From assembly GCF_003001935.1 (NCBI RefSeq), contig NZ_PVNG01000019.1, forward strand, positions 62,001 to 126,000: 64,000 nt of DNA, in the 5' to 3' direction. Of the stretch, positions 59,525-64,000 are shown one piece after another. Position 1 is the first letter of the stretch. Every line of letters begins with the position of its first letter. Both the position numbers and the translations under genes were made by a program. The DNA is from Nonomuraea fuscirosea (lineage in GTDB: Bacteria; Actinomycetota; Actinomycetes; Streptosporangiales; Streptosporangiaceae). Below the pieces are notes generated by a model. The model was not told where the DNA came from, ran no database searches, and saw nothing but the letters and a program-made list of their open reading frames with translations.

Positions 59525-60625
59525 ATGACCGTGAACGCCCCCGTGAACGACTCCGTGAACGCTTCCGTGCACGTCCTCGCCGCCGGCCGCCTCCGAGACC
59601 TCGCCCACGACCTGCTGACCGCCGCCGGCGTGCCCGATGACACGGCGGTCACCGTCGCCGACTCCCTGGTGGAGGCCGACCTGGCCGGGCACGGCTCGCA
59701 CGGCGTGCGGCGGATCAAGCCCTACCTCGACCGGATCGCCGAGGGCGCCATCGTGCCAGGAGCCCGGCCCGAGGTCGTCTCACGCCGCGGCGCGAGCGCC
59801 GTCGTGTCGGGGCGGCGCGGTTTCGGCCAGGCCGCCGCGCGCCTGGCCGCGGCCGAGGCGGCCGCCCTGGCCGGCGCGCACGGCGTCGGCGTCGTCGCCG
59901 TCCGCGAGTGCAACCACGTCGGCAGGCTCGGCGAGTACGCGCAGACGCTCGCGGGCCAGGGGCTGATCGCGCAGGTCGTCGGCAACGCCGACCCGACCGT
60001 GGCCCCGTACGGCGGGCGCAGCAGGATGCTCGGCACCAACCCCATGGCCTGGGCCGTGCCCAGGGCGGGCGGCGCGGCCGTGGTGATGGACTGGGCCACC
60101 GCCGCCATGGCCGAGGGCAAGCTGGGCCTGCTCCGCGCCGCCGGCTCGCCCGCTCCCGAAGGGGTGCTGGTCGATCCCGAGGGCCGCCCGTCCACCGATC
60201 CGGCCGACTTCTACCGGGGCGGCGCGCTGCTGCCGTTCGGCGGCCACAAGGGGTACGGGCTGAGCGTCCTCATCGAGCTGGTCGGCGGCCTGCTCACCGG
60301 CACGGGCACCGCCTGCTCGCCCGCGTACGACGGCACGTTCGGCACGGTGATCACCGCGGTGGACATCGCCGCGTTCGTCCCGCTCGACCACTACGTCGCC
60401 GAGGTCGAGTCCTTCTGTGAGGCCTTGCGCGCGTCCGGCCCCGGCGTGCTGGTGCCGGGTGAGCCCGAGGCCGCGGCACGCGCGGAGCGGCTGAGGGACG
60501 GGATCCCGGTGCCCTTACCGGTCTGGGAGGAGCTGTGCGGCCTCGCCGCGCGGCTCGGCGTACCCACGGAGAAGATCAGCGCGCACGACACGGAGCACAA
60601 CGCACGGCCGGCGACAGGCCGCTGA
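59525..60625 (+). CDS. Ldh-family (malate/L-lactate dehydrogenase-like) oxidoreductase
   Basis: 366 residues from ATG 59525. Family hallmarks: VADSLVEADLAGHGSHGVRR, VRECNHVGRLGEYAQTLA (His), NPMAWAVPRAGGAAVVMD, GFGQAAARLAAAEA and the C-terminal GGHKGYGLSVLIELVGGLLT. This is the YlbC/malate-lactate-sulfolactate dehydrogenase fold with an unusual NAD-binding domain, unrelated to classic LDH. Likely NAD(P)-dependent oxidation of a 2-hydroxyacid. First gene of a likely three-gene operon with a transporter and an SDR. Confidence 0.93.
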   Translation: MTVNAPVNDSVNASVHVLAAGRLRDLAHDLLTAAGVPDDTAVTVADSLVEADLAGHGSHGVRRIKPYLDRIAEGAIVPGARPEVVSRRGASAVVSGRRGFGQAAARLAAAEAAALAGAHGVGVVAVRECNHVGRLGEYAQTLAGQGLIAQVVGNADPTVAPYGGRSRMLGTNPMAWAVPRAGGAAVVMDWATAAMAEGKLGLLRAAGSPAPEGVLVDPEGRPSTDPADFYRGGALLPFGGHKGYGLSVLIELVGGLLTGTGTACSPAYDGTFGTVITAVDIAAFVPLDHYVAEVESFCEALRASGPGVLVPGEPEAAARAERLRDGIPVPLPVWEELCGLAARLGVPTEKISAHDTEHNARPATGR

Positions 60626-60655
60626 CGGCGGCCGGACACGCCCTCTGGAGGTCAG

Positions 60656-61974
60656 ATGCCCGCCACCCCGCCCGCCACCCCCGAGTTACGGCGCGTCGTC
60701 CTGGGCGCCCTCGTCGGTACCGCCCTGGAGTGGTACGACTTCTTCATCTACGGCACCGCCGCCGCCCTCGTCTTCAACCGCCTGTTCTTCACTCAGGCCG
60801 ACCCGGCCACCGGCACCATCGTCGCCTTCGCCACGTTCGGCGTGGGGTTCGTGGTCCGGCCGTTCGGCGGCATCCTCTTCGGTCACCTGGGCGACCGGAT
60901 CGGCCGCCGCTCCACCCTGATCATCACCACCGTCATCATGGGGGTGTCGACCGGCCTGATCGGCCTGCTGCCGACCTACCCTCGATCGGCGTGTGGGCGC
61001 CGATCCTGCTCACGGTGCTGCGCGTCTGCCAGGGCCTCGGCGCGGGAGCCGAGTTCGGCGGCGCGGCCACGCTGCTGGCCGAGCACGCCCCGCCGGGCCG
61101 GCGCGGCTACTACGCCTCCTTCGCCCAGACCGGCGTGCAGATCGGGCTCGTGCTCGGCACGTCGGCGTTCCTGCTGATCCAGCTCCTGCCGGAGCAGGAC
61201 GTGCTCGCCTGGGGCTGGCGGGTGCCGTTCCTGGTGAGCTTCGCGCTCATCGGGGTGGCGCTGTACGTGCGGCTGCGCGTCGCCGAGTCGCCGGTGTTCC
61301 GCGAGATGGCGCGCACGCGCGGAGTCGTCAAGCTGCCGATCAGGGACGCGCTGGCCCGCCACCCGCGCAACTTCCTCGTCGGCGTCGGCGCGCACATATG
61401 CGACACGGCCGTGGTCTACACGCTGGCCACCTTCAGCGTCGCCTACGCCACCGGGCAGCTCGGCCTGACCAGTCAGACGGCGCTGCTGGGGGTGATCCTG
61501 TTCGGGCTGACCGTCATCGCGCTCCAGCCGTTCTACGGCGAGCTGTCGGACCGGATCGGGCGGCGGCCGCTCAACCTGTTCAGCGTGGTGTTCGTGGCTC
61601 TGTACGTCTTTCCTTACTTCCTGCTGGTCGACACCGGCCTCCCGTGGGTGGTGTGGCTGGCCATGATGGTCATGGGGGCCTTCGGCTTCGCGCCGCAGGT
61701 GGCGGTGCAGCCGGTGTTCTACGCCGAGCTGTTCGGGGCCCGCGTGCGCTACACCGGGTTCGCCGCCTCACGTGAGCTCGGGGCGGCGCTGGCCGGCTTC
61801 TCCCCGCTGATCGGCGCGGCGCTGGCGGCCCGGCTGGGCGGGGCGCCGTGGCTGGTCGCGGCGTTCCTGATCGGCACGGCGGTGATCTCGTTCGTGGCCT
61901 TCTACGCCGCCCGCGAGAACAAGGACATCGACATCGCGGCCATGGACGCGCTGCGGGACCCGGCGAAGGAGTGA
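60656..61974 (+). pseudogene. MHS-family major facilitator transporter, frameshifted
   Basis: The N-terminal frame from ATG 60656 has VGTALEWYDFFIYGTAAALV and RPFGGILFGHLGDRIGRRST (motif A), the metabolite-H+ symporter signature. At 60979-60981 a CCC run seems one base short (ACCTACCCTCGATC where ACCTACCCCTCGATC would keep frame). Afterwards another frame continues as SIGVWAPILLTVLRVCQGLG to the end (DRIGRRPLNLFSVVFVALYV). So the gene is broken in this sequence; the rest is intact and conserved, which hints at a sequencing error. Would import the acid used by its neighbours. Confidence 0.82.
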
Positions 61975-61978
61975 GCTC

Positions 61979-62743
61979 ATGAACCTCGACGGCGCGGTGG
62001 CCGTGATCACCGGCGGCGGCACCGGCATCGGCGCCGCCGTCGCGGAGAGCCTGGCCAGGAAGGGGGCGGCGGCCGTGATCGTGAACTACTCGCGCTCGGC
62101 CGACGAGGCCAGGGCCACGGTCGCCCGGATCGAGGAGCTGGGCTGCAAGGCCGAGGCGATGGCCGCCGACGTGTCCGACGACGCCGCCGTACGCAGGATG
62201 GCCGAGCGGGTGCGGGCCGCCCACGGCCGGGTGGACGCGCTGGTGTGCAACGCGGGCACGACCAGATGGGTGCCGTTCCCCGACCTGGAGGGGCTCACCG
62301 ACGAGGTGTGGCGGCAGCTCATGGGCGTCAACCTCATGGGCGCGTTCTACTGCGCCCGCGCGTTCGCGCCCGACCTGCGCGCGGCGCGCGGTGCGATCGT
62401 CAACGTGGCCTCCATCGCGGGGCTGCAGGCCACGGGCTCCTCGATCGCGTACGGGGTCAGCAAGGCCGCCCTGCTCCAGCTCACCCGCGACCTGGCGGTG
62501 GCGCTCGCGCCCGAGGTCAGGGTGAACGCGGTCGCGCCCGGAATCGTGGCCACCCGCTGGCACATCGGGCGGGTGGGGGAGCAGGTGTTCTCCGAGATGG
62601 CGGCGAAGGAGGAGCTGAAGGCGCCGCTGCGGCGCACGGCCCAGCCCGAGCACGTGGCCCAGATGGTCACCTCGCTGCTGGAGTCGGACCTGGTCACGGG
62701 CGAGACGCTGATCGGCGACGGCGGCCGCCACCTCGGCTACTGA
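61979..62743 (+). CDS. SDR-family oxidoreductase (FabG-like)
   Basis: 254 residues from ATG 61979, 4 bases after the transporter stop. VAVITGGGTGIGAAVAESLA (TGxxxGIG), VNYSRSADEARA after beta-2, NAG (LVCNAGTTRW), catalytic Ser in VNVASIAG, and YGVSKAALLQLTRDLAVAL. The C-terminal ETLIGDGGRHLGY is the normal SDR end. Probably reduces or oxidises an acyl or hydroxyacid derivative of the substrate imported by the transporter. Third gene of the operon with the Ldh-type dehydrogenase. Confidence 0.93.
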   Translation: MNLDGAVAVITGGGTGIGAAVAESLARKGAAAVIVNYSRSADEARATVARIEELGCKAEAMAADVSDDAAVRRMAERVRAAHGRVDALVCNAGTTRWVPFPDLEGLTDEVWRQLMGVNLMGAFYCARAFAPDLRAARGAIVNVASIAGLQATGSSIAYGVSKAALLQLTRDLAVALAPEVRVNAVAPGIVATRWHIGRVGEQVFSEMAAKEELKAPLRRTAQPEHVAQMVTSLLESDLVTGETLIGDGGRHLGY

Positions 62744-62761
62744 CCGGCCGGCCGCCGTCGC

Positions 62762-64000
62762 TCAGGCCAGGGCCGCCGACACCAGGGAGCGGGCCTCCTC
62801 CTGCACCTTGGCCAGGTGCTCGGGCCCCTTGAAGGACTCGGCGTAGATCTTGTACACGTCCTCGGTCCCCGACGGCCTGGCCGCGAACCAGGCGCTCGCG
62901 GTCGAGACCTTCACCCCGCCCAGCGCGGCCCTGTTGCCCGGCGCCGCCGTCTGGACCGCCGTGATCGGCTCGCCGGCCAGCGAGGAGGCCGTCACCTGCT
63001 CGGCCGACAGCTTGCCCAGCACGGCCTTCTCCTCGCGGGTGGCGGGCGCGTCGACCCGCGCGTAGGCGGGCTCGCCGAACCGCTCGACCAGCCCGCGGTA
63101 GCGCGCGCTCGGCGACTCGCCGGTCACGGCCAGGATCTCCGAGGCGAGCAGGGCCAGGATGAGGCCGTCCTTGTCGGTGGACCAGACCGACCCGTCACGC
63201 CGCAGGAACGACGCCCCCGCGCTCTCCTCGCCGCCGAACCCCAGCGACCCGTCCAGCAGCCCCGGCACGAACCACTTGAACCCCACGGGCACCTCGTACA
63301 GCGGCCGGCCCAAGGATTCGGCCACCTTGTCGATGATCGTGCTGCTGACCATCGTCTTGCCCACCCCGGCCCCGGCGGGCCAGCCCGCGCGGTGGCCGTA
63401 GAGGTAGTCGACGGCGACGGCGAGGTAGTGATTGGGGTTCATCAGCCCGCCGTCGGGCGTGACGATCCCGTGCCGGTCGGCGTCGGCGTCGTTGCCGGTG
63501 GCGATGTCGTACGTGTCGCGTCCGGCGATCAGCGAGGCCATCGCGTACGGCGACGAGCAGTCCATCCGGATCTTGCCGTCCCAGTCGAGCGTCATGAACC
63601 GCCACGTTGGATCGACCAGCGGATTGACCACGGTCAGCTCCAGCCGGTGCCGCTCGGCGATCTCGCCCCAGTAGGCCACGCTCGCCCCGCCCAGCGGGTC
63701 GGCCCCGATCCGCACTCCGGCGGCCCTGATCGCGTCGAGGTCGACCACCGACGGCAGGTCGTCGGCGTAGACGCCGAGGAAGTCGTAGCGCCCAGCCCGC
63801 TTCAGCGCCGCCGGGTACGGCACCCGGCGCACGCCCTTGAGCCCGTCACGCAGCAGCTGGTTGGCGCGGTCCTGGATCCACGTGGTGGCCTCGGTGCCGG
63901 CCGGGCCGCCGTGCGGCGGGTTGTACTTGAACCCGCCGTCGGCGGGCGGGTTGTGCGACGGCGTGACCACGACGCCGTCCGCGAGTCCGGTCGTGCGGCC
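62762..64000 (-). CDS. pgm: Alpha-D-glucose phosphate-specific phosphoglucomutase (5' end missing)
   Basis: The gene runs off the window at 64000; about 413 residues are visible. The active-site Ser is in TPSHNPPADGGFKYNPPHGG, metal-binding DxDxD is in TGNDADADRHGIV, sugar-binding GFGGEESAGASFL, and the phosphate-binding end RPSGTEDVYKIYAES is present. This matches Pgm of actinomycetes, which has the extended GPAGTEATTWIQ region of the alpha-D-phosphohexomutase superfamily. It interconverts glucose 1- and 6-phosphate. It is convergent to the SDR gene with 18 bases between. Confidence 0.95.
   Translation of the reverse strand, partial: GRTTGLADGVVVTPSHNPPADGGFKYNPPHGGPAGTEATTWIQDRANQLLRDGLKGVRRVPYPAALKRAGRYDFLGVYADDLPSVVDLDAIRAAGVRIGADPLGGASVAYWGEIAERHRLELTVVNPLVDPTWRFMTLDWDGKIRMDCSSPYAMASLIAGRDTYDIATGNDADADRHGIVTPDGGLMNPNHYLAVAVDYLYGHRAGWPAGAGVGKTMVSSTIIDKVAESLGRPLYEVPVGFKWFVPGLLDGSLGFGGEESAGASFLRRDGSVWSTDKDGLILALLASEILAVTGESPSARYRGLVERFGEPAYARVDAPATREEKAVLGKLSAEQVTASSLAGEPITAVQTAAPGNRAALGGVKVSTASAWFAARPSGTEDVYKIYAESFKGPEHLAKVQEEARSLVSAALA

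Overview
This window is very GC-rich, with strong third-position G/C bias, many GTG starts, frequent 4-bp ATGA/GTGA overlaps between neighbouring genes, and open frames on most opposite strands. The gene content (SigE-type sigma factor, WYL regulator, DUF2637 and DUF2786 proteins, LacI-type gagagcgctctc operator, MacB-type permeases, ROK-controlled sugar ABC operon, secreted GH6 cellulase) points to a soil actinomycete chromosome. I infer a Streptosporangiaceae-type organism (Nonomuraea-like), but the sequence alone does not fix the genus. I see no rRNA, tRNA, CRISPR array, transposase or integrase.

Layout. 1-5.9 kb: a cut-off ArsR-AHSA1-VOC operon, a broken reductase remnant, a phytanoyl-CoA dioxygenase-like enzyme, and two regulator/oxidoreductase pairs (MerR and MarR) with visible operators. 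5.9-12.4 kb: an SDR, a sigma factor that looks internally deleted with a one-helix membrane partner, a cupin, a DHA2 drug exporter divergent from a WYL regulator, and a large HEAT-like hypothetical protein. 12.4-18.0 kb: an ABC exporter operon (permease and ATPase) downstream of a two-component operon; the promoters of both carry the same 16-bp box. 18.0-22.5 kb: a TetR/hydrolase pair with paired operators, a secreted poly-glycine protein, a secreted lamin-tail protein, and small basic proteins. 22.0-30.4 kb: a GntR regulator divergent from an orphan AceE-type pyruvate dehydrogenase E1, a secreted GH6 glycanase plus a beta-helix protein, a phospholipase D, and a decayed histidine kinase/adenylating-enzyme region. 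30.4-35.9 kb: sulfotransferase, DUF4352 membrane protein, frameshifted phosphotransferase with internal repeats, amidase-like fragment, SDR, coiled-coil membrane protein; this stretch is rich in short tandem repeats.

36.0-43.9 kb is the most unusual block: a three-gene operon (Crp-type cAMP receptor, MpaB-type oxygenase, and a 1071-residue cyclase-AAA-TPR regulator), with a Crp-like half-palindrome upstream and a divergent sigma factor, followed by an unrecognised 425-residue protein and a small beta-rich protein. It could be a self-contained cyclic-nucleotide circuit driving an oxygenase.

44.0-52.7 kb: a sugar-utilisation locus (GH35-like hydrolase, two permeases, binding protein, divergent ROK repressor, then a discoidin/beta-helix secreted protein behind a LacI-type operator). 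52.7-64 kb: FMN alpha-hydroxyacid oxidase, HD phosphohydrolase with N-terminal repeats, DUF4031 protein and atypical HAD, cytochrome P450, a DUF2637/DUF2786 pair, an operon of lactate/malate-type dehydrogenase, MHS transporter (one-base frameshift) and SDR, and a phosphoglucomutase cut by the window edge.

Several genes are broken. Two breaks (33494 and 60979) are single-base changes in C runs and could be sequencing errors; others (sigma factor, histidine kinase, reductase) look like real deletions.
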